A stretch of DNA of 64,000 bases, taken from NCBI RefSeq assembly GCF_003967515.1, contig NZ_BIFQ01000001.1, positions 3,286,001 through 3,350,000 on the forward strand. The letters are read 5' to 3'. The notes beneath the pieces are model-generated. The model was not told the DNA's origin and made no database searches. It saw nothing but the letters and a program-made list of their open reading frames with translations. Shown piece by piece: positions 7,564-18,196 of the stretch. The stretch's first letter is position 1. Each line of letters starts with the position of its first letter. The position numbers were made by a program, and so were the translations under genes. The stretch is from Dictyobacter aurantiacus. GTDB taxonomy: Bacteria; Chloroflexota; Ktedonobacteria; Ktedonobacterales; Ktedonobacteraceae.

Positions 7564-9978
7564 CTATTTTCCTTTGAATGGTAGTGAGAGCAGCGAATTC
7601 AATTGCGCCTGGGCGCTTGCCATTTGATCCTGGATGAATGGTAGTGTCACGCGGGCCGCTTGAAAGAGGTCAAGCTGATTGTCGCCATGGAGCAGATAGC
7701 CCCGGCCAGGAATGCTGGCGGGCAGAGCGGCCGCGTCTATGCGTCGCAGCACTTCGCGACTATCCTCTGGTGAAGCGCAGCGCAGACAGAGGCGATATTG
7801 CACATACTCCCTGATTCGGCTGATAATTATCTCCTCGGGCCGCTGGGCGGCCAGTAACACATACATCTCCAGCTTGCGTCCCATCTGCATAATATTCAAG
7901 AGATCATCCAGCATCGAGGTCTCGCTTCTGATCATCTCGGCGAACTCGTCGATGATAATGATCAGGCTGGGTAGCGTTTTCCCCTCCTTTAACAGCGCTT
8001 CGCGCCTGTTCGCTTCGGCACCCAGCATGGTCACAAAGCGCCGGATTGTCGCGGGCGATGAGACATTGGTGAGGAAGCCTGTGGTATGGGGAAGGTGAGC
8101 GAAGGGCTGCCATGCCAACCCCGCCCGGTGGTCAATCAGCAGAAAATTGACCTCAGTCGGTTTATAGAGAAATGCCAGTGACAGAACGATCGTTTGCAAT
8201 AGCTCGCTTTTGCCGGAACCAGTTTGCCCGATTAACAGGCCGTGCGGACCGTCTCTGTGGAGATCCAGGTATTGTATCTCATCCCCAATCTTTAGACCAA
8301 TGGGAAACCTGAACATTGGCCTGGGTGTACGGAAGAGGGGGTCATTCCAGAGTACAAACGGATCATACGTGTTAAGGTCCAGCGGCGGATCGAACAGCGT
8401 ACTGAGATCTACCTGAGTGCGCATCTCTATTTGCCTGGTACTCATGGCACGCAGAGATTGCAGGCGCAGCGCGAATGAACGCAGATCTTCCAGCCCCGCC
8501 GAGTCGAGCTGCAGGCAATGCCTGGCGGATTGGGGATTTTCACGCAAACTATGCACACGTGCCTGGATACCGGCCATCAACCTGTCCTCTTCGTCGGTAG
8601 CGATCTTTTTGTGTTTTTTCTTGCCGGCAACTTTTTCTTCGCTGGCGGGCAGTAAGGCACCGGGTGGTTGTTCCTCGTTTAAATCTATGAAGAGCTGGCT
8701 GGTTTGTGGCATCTGTGACCGGCTGGTACACAGGCAGAGCACCGATACACCGAGCTGGTGCCCGCGATTGAGCGCCAGGGCCATTTCAGGTCGCCTGAGT
8801 GGAGAGTCAGGGAGGCGTGTCCTGCGGTACTGGGTGGGATGTGACGGCGGGATCACCATAGCCGGTAGGGTTGGCGTGGGTTGATCCAGGTCGCCGGGTC
8901 CATCGAACGCATCCACAACGATGAGCAGGTGCGGCCACGGGGAATATCGCTGACCGTCGTCGAGCAGCAGCGCCCTGCGGTTCAGTTCGCGTGAGATAAC
9001 TGGTAGCTGATCCATGACTGCCGCCGTACCAATTGCACAGGTGCGCTCCTGATAGGTATCTGGCATGGGTGCGCCATCTAACCTGGTATCATAGAGCAGC
9101 GTATGCGGGATAATACTGCTCCATTGCCAGGCGACTTCCTGGGAATAGGGGGCCAGGATGATGATGCGCACGTCTTCGGGCGAATGATGATAGGCAACCT
9201 GGCTCACGATCGAATGCATCAGTTCGCGAGCCAGCACGATTTTATGGCCGGGCCCTACAATTGCCAGTGGGCTCTGCTGACGTAGATCAACGCAAAGGGG
9301 CACGAACACACGCGCGTACGCTTCAAGCAGTGATTTCGCATAGTTATCCTCGCTTTTCAAACGTGCTGGCAAAGATATGCTACCCTCAACCCGCTGATCG
9401 CGGATCGTATAGGTCGCGGGCCGCTGCTCAATGCCGATACGCACTCGCATAAAGTCTGGATCGCCGGGCTGGCGTGCCCACAGGTTCATATTCTGGTCAC
9501 TGTACGGGTATTGGAGCAGTGGTTTGACGTCAAGGTGTTTGTAGACACTGGATTTATATTCGAAGCGGGCTAATGGGGGATCAAGCTCCATCCATGCCTG
9601 GCGCTCGTGCCAATGTAACAGCTTTAGTCGCTGTTCCGCCTCCTGTAACTGCGCGTGATAGTGTTGTACCAGATAGCGACGGTGACGCAGCGTGCGCACG
9701 AGCTGTACCAGAAACACGATCAAAGAGCCGGCAGCCATTGAGCTACTGATCGCGATAAATGGGATGATCAAGAAGCCGACTTCACCTGTATTAAGATTGG
9801 TAAATACATACCCGTAGACGGCCAGGCCAGCCAGGCTAAGAAAAATAGTGCTATAGATGGAGGACTGTGGTAGATCTGGTAGCACCGGGGGCGTGGGTAG
9901 TGTAACGATATCTGCTGGAAGTTCCGGCCATACACGTGCCTTGCGTGTAATAACCGATGATGATTGCTGATAAGACAT
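7564..9978 (-). CDS. EccC/EssC-like type VII secretion ATPase, N-terminal membrane and motor part
   Basis: The 804-aa protein has two transmembrane helices near residues 44-64 and 70-95, a helical stalk, an EccC-type domain with HHSPEDVRIIIL and AWQWSSIIPH, and then a canonical FtsK/SpoIIIE ATPase. The latter has Walker A LLIGQTGSGKSELLQ, Walker B SLIIIIDEFAEM and sensor VLLAAQRPEE. It would power export through a type VII-like pore. A Lys-rich low-complexity insert (GKKKHKK) lies mid-protein. The ATG at 9978 has GAGAGGGG upstream; an ATG at 10020 has only a weak site. With the next gene, the pair looks like the split EccCa/EccCb of actinobacteria. Confidence 0.85.
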   Translation of the reverse strand: MSYQQSSSVITRKARVWPELPADIVTLPTPPVLPDLPQSSIYSTIFLSLAGLAVYGYVFTNLNTGEVGFLIIPFIAISSSMAAGSLIVFLVQLVRTLRHRRYLVQHYHAQLQEAEQRLKLLHWHERQAWMELDPPLARFEYKSSVYKHLDVKPLLQYPYSDQNMNLWARQPGDPDFMRVRIGIEQRPATYTIRDQRVEGSISLPARLKSEDNYAKSLLEAYARVFVPLCVDLRQQSPLAIVGPGHKIVLARELMHSIVSQVAYHHSPEDVRIIILAPYSQEVAWQWSSIIPHTLLYDTRLDGAPMPDTYQERTCAIGTAAVMDQLPVISRELNRRALLLDDGQRYSPWPHLLIVVDAFDGPGDLDQPTPTLPAMVIPPSHPTQYRRTRLPDSPLRRPEMALALNRGHQLGVSVLCLCTSRSQMPQTSQLFIDLNEEQPPGALLPASEEKVAGKKKHKKIATDEEDRLMAGIQARVHSLRENPQSARHCLQLDSAGLEDLRSFALRLQSLRAMSTRQIEMRTQVDLSTLFDPPLDLNTYDPFVLWNDPLFRTPRPMFRFPIGLKIGDEIQYLDLHRDGPHGLLIGQTGSGKSELLQTIVLSLAFLYKPTEVNFLLIDHRAGLAWQPFAHLPHTTGFLTNVSSPATIRRFVTMLGAEANRREALLKEGKTLPSLIIIIDEFAEMIRSETSMLDDLLNIMQMGRKLEMYVLLAAQRPEEIIISRIREYVQYRLCLRCASPEDSREVLRRIDAAALPASIPGRGYLLHGDNQLDLFQAARVTLPFIQDQMASAQAQLNSLLSLPFKGK

Positions 9979-10089
9979 TGCGACCCCTCTCAACTTATCC
10001 ATTCCCATATGCATATACATGCTCTTTTCCTATCCTAACATACGGGGGGAAAGACAGCAAATGCATAGTAATTCTGTCTTAGATTATTT

Positions 10090-10154
10090 AAGGTGTAGAT
10101 GTGGGTGCAAGCGGTTCCATGCTGCGGAACCGCTTGCACCCACATCTACACCTT
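10090..10154. terminator. Long perfect hairpin between leftward genes
   Basis: Perfect 29-bp arms (10090-10118 and 10126-10154) surround a 7-nt loop. It lies 6 bp beyond the stop of the CorC/HlyC-like gene and so probably terminates that transcript. The arms are far longer than an ordinary intrinsic terminator stem. Confidence 0.75.
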
Positions 10155-10160
10155 CTCTCT

Positions 10161-11552
10161 TTAACCCTGATTTTCGGATGGTTCTTGTTGTTTGACCAGG
10201 GTGAGGTGTGATTCGGTGGTCTCGGTCCTGGTTCGAGTCACTCTGACGCGCGCGATGCGGCGCCCATCCATCTCTTCTACACGCAGGCTATAATCTCCAA
10301 ATGGAACGGTGTCGCCGAGCACAGGTAAGCGATCCAGCTTCTCGAAGATATAGCCGGCCAGAGTGTTGGCATGGATATTCTCAAGCTCTTTTTCACTGCC
10401 GCCGAATTGGTCGGCAAAGCTGGTGATGGCTATCAAGCCATCCACCGAAATGGTGCCATCCGGTAGTGTTTCGATCTCGTGTCGTACCCCCCGGTCGCTG
10501 GTATCGAACTCATCTTGCACCTCGCCTACCAGCTCTTCAATCACATCTTCTAGCGTAATGATGCCCGCCGTTGATCCGTACTCGTCGATGACAATGGCCA
10601 TGTGGATGCGTCGGCTGCGCATCTGGGCCAGGATCATATCCAGCGAGGATGTTTCTGTGACATAGAGCACCGGACGTAGTATGGTGCGCAGATTGAATGG
10701 TTGCCCCGCCTGGTTGGAGCTGGTTTGAAATATATCTTTGATATGGGCGAGTCCAATGATATTATCAAGCGTATCTTCATAGACCGGAATGCGGGTATAG
10801 TTTTCCCGCCAGAAGGTTTGAACCAGGGCTTCACGTGAGATGGTAACCGGGACCGCTACCACCTCACTGCGTGGAATCATGACCTGCTGCGCGGTCTTAT
10901 CGCTGAAATCAAATACGTGGCGCAGCAATATCTCTTCCTGCTGCTGCAGCAGGCCGGCCTCGCGGCTCTGGGCCACCAGCATCTCCAGTTCCTCTACAGA
11001 ATGGACCGCCGCGTGCTCGCTCGTGGCTTCGAGTCCCAGCAGACGTACGAAGAAGCCACCAATACCATTCATCAGCAGGATAAACGGACGGAACACATGG
11101 GCAAAGAGATAGAGCGGACGGGCGACAAAGAAGGCGGTACCCTCGCTGCGCTGTAGCGCGATAGACTTGGGGACCAGCTCACCCAGTACGATATGGACGA
11201 TGGTGATAAGGATAAAGCTGATCGCGACCGCGACCGTGTGGGAGATCGCCTCGGCGGCACCACCACCAATCCAGAGGAATACCGGCTCTACCAGGTGGGC
11301 CAGCGACGGTTCACCGATCCAGCCCAGTGCCAGGCTGGCCAGCGTAATACCTAATTGCGTCGCCGCGATAAACGTGTCGAGGTGCTGAATCTCTTTTTGA
11401 ACCACTCGGGCTGCTACATTCCCCTCGGCTACCAGCTGGCTGATTCTGGTTGTACGGATTTTGACCAGCGCGAATTCTCCCGCTACAAAGAAACCATTGG
11501 CTGCTACCAGTGCGAAAACCGCGATCAGGCCAAAGATCGAGCTAACATCCAC
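10161..11552 (-). CDS. CorC/HlyC family transporter (DUF21-CBS-CorC_HlyC)
   Basis: The 463-aa protein begins with the DUF21 membrane domain (NGFFVAGEFALVKIRTTRI, about four hydrophobic helices to residue 170), followed by paired CBS domains (VMIPRSEVVAVP, VYEDTLDNIIGLAHIKDI, AIVIDEYGSTAGIITLEDVI) and a C-terminal CorC_HlyC domain (DGTISVDGLIAI, AGYIFEKLDRLP). The family is linked to Mg2+/Co2+ efflux and resistance, with CBS domains sensing adenine nucleotides. The start is GTG with AAGGGAA upstream. It is bounded by long palindromes on both sides, so it is monocistronic. Confidence 0.9.
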   Translation of the reverse strand: MDVSSIFGLIAVFALVAANGFFVAGEFALVKIRTTRISQLVAEGNVAARVVQKEIQHLDTFIAATQLGITLASLALGWIGEPSLAHLVEPVFLWIGGGAAEAISHTVAVAISFILITIVHIVLGELVPKSIALQRSEGTAFFVARPLYLFAHVFRPFILLMNGIGGFFVRLLGLEATSEHAAVHSVEELEMLVAQSREAGLLQQQEEILLRHVFDFSDKTAQQVMIPRSEVVAVPVTISREALVQTFWRENYTRIPVYEDTLDNIIGLAHIKDIFQTSSNQAGQPFNLRTILRPVLYVTETSSLDMILAQMRSRRIHMAIVIDEYGSTAGIITLEDVIEELVGEVQDEFDTSDRGVRHEIETLPDGTISVDGLIAITSFADQFGGSEKELENIHANTLAGYIFEKLDRLPVLGDTVPFGDYSLRVEEMDGRRIARVRVTRTRTETTESHLTLVKQQEPSENQG

Positions 11553-11694
11553 GGAGTAAGTTCCCTTCCCTTCAAATAGTCACTATGAAAACTGTGCCCA
11601 ATTCCCATTATAACTGTACCAGCGGGCAGGCTATATATGCTATATCCTACACAATCTGTTGATACAGAACAAGCTCTGATGAAGGCAGGCAGAA

Positions 11695-11746
11695 GCCAAA
11701 AAAGACATTCCCTGCGCACATGTGCGCAGGGAATGTCTTTTTTGGC
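11695..11746. terminator. Perfect 52-bp palindrome, likely bidirectional terminator
   Basis: The two 26-bp halves (11695-11720, 11721-11746) are exact reverse complements with no spacer. A T6 tract lies near the right edge and A6 near the left. It sits just downstream of the leftward gene 11759-12451. Confidence 0.75.
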
Positions 11747-11758
11747 GTTATTGTTACA

Positions 11759-12451
11759 TTATGCCTGGGCTTTTTTCGCCAGTGCGGCTAACAGATGCTC
11801 CTCAATCTGGGGATGTTTTTTGAGCGCGGTTGTGATAGCATCGGCACGCTTCTGGGTCAGATCTTTAGCGCTGACGGCTTTTTTCAACTCAGAGCTAACG
11901 ATATTGTTGGCCAGTGTCTGCAGGTTGGCGCTGGAAACATTCTGAGCCCTGGCGATATCGACCAGTTTTTTGCCGCTCTTCAATTGTGTGGTGAGCTGAC
12001 TGGTGGTCAGATGCAGGCCCTGTGCCAGCTGCTGGTCGGCATCCTGGCTGTATTTTTTCAGCAAGGCGGCCAGACGAGCCTTTTGCGTCACCGGAAGCTT
12101 CATGCAGGCATTGCCTTTGCTCCTGGCGATGCGCTGCTTCAGCTTATCGGCTTGAGTCTGCTTCATCTTACCCTCTTTAACCAACTGATCGATCGTATCG
12201 CTGGCCGCGCCTTTACGGTCCTGCTGCAGGGCACTGACCGAAATGTTCAGACGTTTGGCAAGATTCTGATTAAACAGGGCGCAATAGCCATTTCCCTTTT
12301 GCGTTGCCGCAGGTGTAGACGTCGCCGGATTAGAGGCGGCCGAGGCAAACATTGGACTGATGAAGAGCGCGCCAGCCAGTACCGCTAACATCAGGATAGC
12401 TCCGGCCACGCCGGCAAGCATGATTTTTTTACGTTTAAGAAACTCTCTCAT
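11759..12451 (-). CDS. Exported or membrane-anchored helical-repeat protein
   Basis: The 230-aa protein starts with a basic tail (MREFLKRKK), a hydrophobic segment (about residues 10-35, ending SPMFASAAS) that can be a signal peptide or anchor, and a mature part of two similar helical modules. These modules contain NLAKRLNISVSALQQ and QLAQGLHLTTSQLTTQLKSG, each followed by a Lys-rich helix pair ending in TQADKLKQRI or TQKRADAI. Modules of this kind are common in Chloroflexota and actinobacterial exported proteins of unknown role. The start at 12451 has a GGAG site; an upstream TTG-rich extension is unlikely. Divergent from the two-component operon that follows. Confidence 0.7.
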   Translation of the reverse strand: MREFLKRKKIMLAGVAGAILMLAVLAGALFISPMFASAASNPATSTPAATQKGNGYCALFNQNLAKRLNISVSALQQDRKGAASDTIDQLVKEGKMKQTQADKLKQRIARSKGNACMKLPVTQKARLAALLKKYSQDADQQLAQGLHLTTSQLTTQLKSGKKLVDIARAQNVSSANLQTLANNIVSSELKKAVSAKDLTQKRADAITTALKKHPQIEEHLLAALAKKAQA

Positions 12452-12702
12452 TGGTAGGTAAGCTCCTTTATGTAAAGCTTTGTTATATTTATATATTTTT
12501 ACATTGATGGTAAACATGAACCTTTCATGTTTGTCCTGCCCGATCAGGACATTCTTATCTTACTACCTGAAGGTACAGAAGATCTCTCGCAATATTCAAG
12601 AATTAGTCAAGATTTTTGGCTCCCTGCGAAAGTTTATGCTTTTCGCCTGGCAATATGCTACTATGAATTTACATGATCCATAGTTTCCGAGGAGTGCAGT
12701 TG

Positions 12703-13452
<750 letters not shown>

Positions 13453-13462
13453 AGGGATAATT

Positions 13463-15118
13463 ATGCGTACACGTTGGTGGAACAATATTCGCTGGCGCCT
13501 GGCTTTGCTCTCGATCATTGCCGCCCTGCTCTCAGCTGGCTTGCTGGCTCTGACCGCCATGCTGGTCATCGGCTACTATTATAATGTTGATCAGCAGTCG
13601 CGGCTGGGCGCGCTGGCGCATGAGAGAGCGCAAAGCGTAAGCATCGTCTACGAGCACAATCGGGCATTAATTGAGGACAATTCGAACACCACTTTTGCCA
13701 ACCGCTTGAAAAGAATCGCCAACACCCCCAACGCATTCCTGGTAGCTTCGATTAAGGAGGTCTCCAGCGTCTCATCCAGGCAAAGTGGATCAGATCCTGA
13801 GCATCTCTACCTGTTTTTAAATACCCAGAAAAGGCTTGTCTATCCACTTGCGATGTCACGTGGCAATGCTTTTGCGGTTATTCAGTCGTTGCTCAATGTA
13901 TCAGATACCTCTCATCTAAGCACTGATCAAGCGACACTGATGAACGCGGTGAATAGCGCTTTAAAAGGCCACGGTCAGGGAGGCTTTTTCGGACGGCAAA
14001 CGCCGGTGGATAACTCGCTGCCCTTTTTTGTGGAACCGATTACGATAAGCAACCACACGACACGGACGAACCAGGTGGTGGGCGTCGTTATCGTGACCCC
14101 ATTTTCTAATGCTGTGCCCGGCTTTGTTAGCACGGTTGGGATCGCCGTGTTGAGTGCTATCCCTGTTGTCGCGCTCCTGGTGGCTCTGCTGGCCATGTTT
14201 TATTCGCGCACGATTACGCGTCCCCTGGCGAAGCTGACCACGGCCTCCAGGGTGATCGCCTCGGGTGATTATGATGCCCAGGTCAGCGTAGATGCTCCTG
14301 GTGAACTGGGTGAACTGGCGCAGACGTTTAACGACATGGCGATCCAGCTCAAAAAAGATGTGGATGAATTGCATCGCCAGGAAGCCTGGAGACGTGAACT
14401 GATTATGAATATTACCCATGACCTGGCTACCCCGCTGACGGCCATCGCGGGTCTGGGCGAGGCCCTGGTCGATGGCATTAACCAGAGCCACGAGGATTAC
14501 GAGGCGACCGGGCGCATCATCGTGCGCGAAACCCTGCGCCTGCGCCGCCTGGTGCAGGACCTGCATGTGATGGCGAAAGTGGAGGCGGGCGCCCTGGAGC
14601 CGAAGAAGAAGAATGTACGCCTGGCCGCGCTGGTAGATGAGACCCTGGCCGTGATGGCAACTGAGTTTGAGCGGCACCAGGTTGAGCCCATCAACGCCGT
14701 TTCCTATAGTTTACCAACTATACAGGCCGACCCCGATATGCTTGCACGCATTTTTACCAACCTCTGCAACAACTCGCTGCACTACACACCAGCGGGCGGC
14801 ACGATTACCATCAGCGCCACCCAGCACGGCAACATGGCCATTATCGCCGTTACCGATAGCGGTAGCGGTATTCCCGAGGAGGCGCTGTCACGCGTCTTCG
14901 ATCGCTTCTACCGTGCTGACAACGCCAGGCAATCGAAGACAGGAGGGAGTGGCCTTGGTCTGGCCATCGTGCAGGCCATCGTCTCAGTCCACGGTGGCAA
15001 CGTCTGGGCGGAAAACATCCCTGGCGCAGGAGCTCGCATCTCCTTTACCATTCCCATAACACCCATTGAGGATCAACCAACCATCGTCACCAACCATTTG
15101 AGCCAGAGCCGGGTCTGA
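13463..15118 (+). CDS. Sensor histidine kinase partnered with the OmpR-type regulator
   Basis: The 551-aa protein has a first transmembrane helix (about residues 14-40), an extracytoplasmic sensor region of about 180 residues with no recognised fold, a second helix (about 220-245), and a HAMP domain. Next comes the HisKA box NITHDLATPLTAIAG with the phospho-accepting His, then a HATPase_c domain with N box NLCNNSLHYTPAGG, G1 DSGSGIPEEA and G2 GSGLGLAIV. It phosphorylates the regulator encoded just upstream. AAAGGGA precedes the ATG. A GC-rich hairpin without a clear T-tract lies at about 15131-15162, between it and the convergent DinB-like gene. Confidence 0.93.
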   Translation: MRTRWWNNIRWRLALLSIIAALLSAGLLALTAMLVIGYYYNVDQQSRLGALAHERAQSVSIVYEHNRALIEDNSNTTFANRLKRIANTPNAFLVASIKEVSSVSSRQSGSDPEHLYLFLNTQKRLVYPLAMSRGNAFAVIQSLLNVSDTSHLSTDQATLMNAVNSALKGHGQGGFFGRQTPVDNSLPFFVEPITISNHTTRTNQVVGVVIVTPFSNAVPGFVSTVGIAVLSAIPVVALLVALLAMFYSRTITRPLAKLTTASRVIASGDYDAQVSVDAPGELGELAQTFNDMAIQLKKDVDELHRQEAWRRELIMNITHDLATPLTAIAGLGEALVDGINQSHEDYEATGRIIVRETLRLRRLVQDLHVMAKVEAGALEPKKKNVRLAALVDETLAVMATEFERHQVEPINAVSYSLPTIQADPDMLARIFTNLCNNSLHYTPAGGTITISATQHGNMAIIAVTDSGSGIPEEALSRVFDRFYRADNARQSKTGGSGLGLAIVQAIVSVHGGNVWAENIPGAGARISFTIPITPIEDQPTIVTNHLSQSRV

Positions 15119-15173
15119 TCTATCTTCACAGGGAAGTGCCCGGTCATGGCCGAGCGCTTCCCGCGACAACGTC

Positions 15174-15881
15174 CTATCTGGAATAGAGCTCCGCCAGATC
15201 AGGATCGGTGCGCGCAAACTCTTCGTTCTGAGGATCGAGCGCGATGGACTGCTGCAACGTTGTTCTTGTCTTCTCCATGTAACTATGCGTGGCGTAAAAG
15301 CAAGCTAGATTATAGAGAAGATTGCCCTTCAAGGCATCGGGCGCCTCCCTTCTGTCAATGACGCTGCTGCTCCATTCCTCGTGAATCTCTCGTGCGCGCT
15401 GGACATTGTGGCGTTCGCTCAGGTAATACCCCAGGTGAATCTGGGTATGTTCATAACAGCCACCCATATACAGCAGGTAGAGCGGTAGACCCTGGCCTAT
15501 CCAATCGAAGCGATTGAAGGCCGTCAGATCCTCCTCTGTCAATTGTTCACTGAGCGTGATCAGTTCGGTATAGACCTGGTCGGATTCAGCCAGGATATCC
15601 GGCCACGAACGATAGCGATTCTCTGTAAAGACAATGGTATTGATTCGCTCAAAATCTTTAGATGAGGGTGGAGTCTCTCCGCGCAGAATAGCCCGCACCC
15701 TGGCCACGAGATGCCGACGCCAGAACGTCAGGTGGGCCACATGATCTTTTGCTGACCAGTAATACGGTTCACCGATAACCTCCAATTCACCAGATGGTAA
15801 CTGTAGGAAAAAAGCATTCTGCCTGTCCTGAGCCTGTTGTAAAAGTTCGAGTAATAGCGGCTTAAAAGCATGCTGAGTCAT
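15174..15881 (-). CDS. DinB-like domain protein with C-terminal TPR-like tail
   Basis: The 235-aa protein resembles the DinB/YfiT-type four-helix bundle (ClbS/DfsB-like). Candidate metal-binding histidines are visible in DHVAHLTFWRRH and in YEHTQIHLGYYLSE. The last 50 residues (LLYNLACFYATHSYMEKTR followed by SIALDPQNEEF) read as a single TPR-like hairpin. DinB-family members include metal-dependent thiol transferases and stress proteins; the specific activity here is unknown. The ATG at 15881 has GAGGACA upstream. It is convergent with the histidine kinase gene and appears monocistronic. Confidence 0.8.
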   Translation of the reverse strand: MTQHAFKPLLLELLQQAQDRQNAFFLQLPSGELEVIGEPYYWSAKDHVAHLTFWRRHLVARVRAILRGETPPSSKDFERINTIVFTENRYRSWPDILAESDQVYTELITLSEQLTEEDLTAFNRFDWIGQGLPLYLLYMGGCYEHTQIHLGYYLSERHNVQRAREIHEEWSSSVIDRREAPDALKGNLLYNLACFYATHSYMEKTRTTLQQSIALDPQNEEFARTDPDLAELYSR

Positions 15882-16464
15882 AGGGATGTGTCCTCGCTTC
15901 TTTTCTTTTTCTGTATGATGGTGGAAATCACGGGTCGCAAAGCGCCCTGCCAAAGACGGATTGAAAAGGAATAGATGGAGGAATGCACTGCGAGGAGAGG
16001 GATGTTTTCCACAGATGGAAAAAGAAGCATGGCAATAGCAACCAGCTCACATGCTAACGTCGCTATGCGAACGTCAGTCGATTTTGCCTCTAGCCTGGGA
16101 AGTGCAGAGCCTCGTTAAGATTATTTCTTTGTACATAGCTGCCCCTCCTTCCGCTTATAAGACAATTATTTTCTTTGCTCAATATAACAGATCAGCTTTT
16201 TTGCGTCAAGCATGATTCAGATGTTTCTTGTCTTCTTTTGCCCGCAAAACGGCCAGAAAGCATGAAGATGATGAGAAGATGGTGTGGAGATGATGTGGGC
16301 ATAGCGGATGATTCAGCCCATACTTGAAGGGAGCGCTCGTGCTGATCAACGATCAGTTGTACCCGTTTTCTATGTTCCACTAATAACACAAAAACTTTTA
16401 AGATCTTGAGTAAATCGCGTAGGTTGAAATACCAGATAGAAATATCGAAAAAGTGGAGAAATTT
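15882..16464. other. Intergenic region, no convincing gene
   Basis: The region separates divergent genes and probably contains both promoters. An open frame on the minus strand (16192-16707) has no plausible protein character and overlaps the lipoprotein gene. No terminator or RNA gene was seen. Confidence 0.5.
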
Positions 16465-17886
16465 ATGCACTATAAATCTGTACGCGCCCTTCTTTTTTGT
16501 GGCTTCCTCGGGCTCATTGCTGTGCTGATGGCCGCCTGCGGTCTGCAGACCACGGGCGAGACGGGAGCTGCCCTGCTTTCTGCAACCGCTCAGATGCCAT
16601 TTGTAAACACTTCGCAAAGCTGTCCTGCCCAGGGCCAGGGGCGCGCGGCGGTGATGCCAGCGTTTCCCCATCCACAGCATCAGAGCGTGGTCTACCTGCG
16701 GCACCAAAACGCCGCCGAGATCTTGAGCAGCTATGATCCACTGACAGGAAATAAGAGGGACCTATTAACAATTCCTGATGACATCTACAACGTCGAGGCG
16801 CACGTCTCACCAGATGGTCACTGGGTGACCATTGTCCGAACTGCTCCGCAAGGGCAGCATCCTGCCATCCAGCTCATTCGTGTAGATGGGAAGTATATAC
16901 AGACCCTGTACTGCTCACCGACTGCTGAGGGCTTGAGCGGCGCACTGCTCTCGCCCGATCAGCGTTACCTGGTCTTTAATGAAGGAAAGGGCCAGAGCAT
17001 GCCGGGGGATGCGCTTAAGCTATTGGATATGAAGACGGGAAAGGTCCAGACCATCCTCTCATCGCTGCAGCCAGGCTATCCGGGTATGGCTTCGTCGCAG
17101 CAAGCATCCGTTAAATCTTCAGCCCCGGTGAGCTATCACCTCCTGCAGGGAGGAATGCGTTACGCGAGTCTGTCGATGCCGCACCCCGGGCAGCCTCCTG
17201 TAACAGAATATATCCCGCTCAAATGGGCGAGCAATAGCAGCGTCTACATGTTGGGCATGCCTGTCATCCCGGGTAGTGGAGCGGTGCCGCATCAGCTCTA
17301 TCAACTTCTCGACATCAAAAAGCCGGTTACTCAGCAGAGCACCGATGTAAAATCGATCACTGCGCCATTGAAACAGGATGGTTGCCAGAGCTATGACATC
17401 ACCCCTGATCACCAAAAACTGATCTGCAGCGCCTATCCGATGTTTGGTGGTGATCCAACGCTACCAGGGGTCAACGTAGAACCCATTAGCGGCGGATCAT
17501 TGCAATCCATCTTTACAGCACCAACTGGCAGCCAGGTTTATGCGCGTGCGCCACGAGCACAAACGATTCTCTTCATCGTCAACACCATTCCCACCCACGT
17601 CGCGCGGCTCTACAGCATCAACGCCAATGGAACGGGATTGAAGCTGCTCGCCAGCGCAAACGCATCCGAATACTACTACGCCAGCTATGGCAATTTGACT
17701 GACCTGAACAGCTACCTGCCATGGACCAATGTCTCTCACGATGGCAAACACTACGCCATCCTGGAGGGAAGCGGCAGCGGAGCCACTCTCACCAGTACCT
17801 TGATTATTGGCAATGTAAATGGCGGTGCTCCAACCACTGTCTCAACCATACATTCCGGCTCCATCGTCGGCTGGACCGCCGCGTAA
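16465..17886 (+). CDS. Lipoprotein with TolB/WD40-like beta-propeller
   Basis: The 473-aa protein carries a lipoprotein signal peptide: a short basic start, a hydrophobic core and the lipobox LMAACG with lipidated Cys near residue 27. The mature region has repeated blades of the TolB/PD40 type, such as VSPDGHWVTIVRT, LSPDQRYLVFNEGKG, ITPDHQKLICSAYP and VSHDGKHYAILEGSG. It should sit on the outer face of the cytoplasmic membrane. Such propellers bind ligands or partners, and no catalytic residue is evident. GGAGA precedes the ATG. It is followed by the 36-bp tandem repeat array. Confidence 0.85.
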   Translation: MHYKSVRALLFCGFLGLIAVLMAACGLQTTGETGAALLSATAQMPFVNTSQSCPAQGQGRAAVMPAFPHPQHQSVVYLRHQNAAEILSSYDPLTGNKRDLLTIPDDIYNVEAHVSPDGHWVTIVRTAPQGQHPAIQLIRVDGKYIQTLYCSPTAEGLSGALLSPDQRYLVFNEGKGQSMPGDALKLLDMKTGKVQTILSSLQPGYPGMASSQQASVKSSAPVSYHLLQGGMRYASLSMPHPGQPPVTEYIPLKWASNSSVYMLGMPVIPGSGAVPHQLYQLLDIKKPVTQQSTDVKSITAPLKQDGCQSYDITPDHQKLICSAYPMFGGDPTLPGVNVEPISGGSLQSIFTAPTGSQVYARAPRAQTILFIVNTIPTHVARLYSINANGTGLKLLASANASEYYYASYGNLTDLNSYLPWTNVSHDGKHYAILEGSGSGATLTSTLIIGNVNGGAPTTVSTIHSGSIVGWTAA

Positions 17887-17889
17887 CAC

Positions 17890-18012
17890 CTTTGGGGGAA
17901 CGGGATCGTCCGGGTACAGGGTCGCCTTCGGCTCCAAGCCGGGGCGAGCCCGGCACCGACGCTCACGTTCCTTTTGACGCCGTCATTCCTTCTCTCGTCC
18001 TTACCCTTAGAT
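17890..18012. repeat. GC-rich intergenic segment preceding the tandem array
   Basis: The segment contains short palindromic GC blocks (for example near 17932-17955, with GCCGGGGC and GCCCGGC). It resembles the sequence around 23052-23075, so it may be another dispersed repeat. Confidence 0.4.
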
Positions 18013-18192
18013 AGAGGCACGAGCCAGCTCCTCCCTCTCCAAACAAAGAGAGGCACGAGCCAGCTCCTCCCTCTCCAAACAAAGAGAGGCACGAGCCAGC
18101 TCCTCCCTCTCCAAACAAAGAGAGGCACGAGCCAGCTCTTCCCTCTCCAAACAAAGAGAGGCACGAGCCAGCTCCTCCCTCTCCAAACAATC
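18013..18192. repeat. Five tandem 36-bp repeats
   Basis: Units start at 18013, 18049, 18085, 18121 and 18157 and are nearly identical, with one C/T difference in the fourth. They carry no RBS or plausible reading frame. Unlike a CRISPR array there are no variable spacers. The array ends directly in the palindrome at 18197-18240. Confidence 0.9.
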
Positions 18193-18196
18193 CATA

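Noticed and set aside
13961..14677. Long minus-strand ORF within the histidine kinase gene
   Set aside because: Shadow frame; the plus-strand kinase has all catalytic motifs.
16192..16707. Minus-strand gene of 171 aa
   Set aside because: It overlaps the lipoprotein gene, has no RBS and shows shadow-type composition.
18013..18192. CRISPR array
   Set aside because: Five 36-bp units are contiguous and identical, with no variable spacers and no cas genes nearby.
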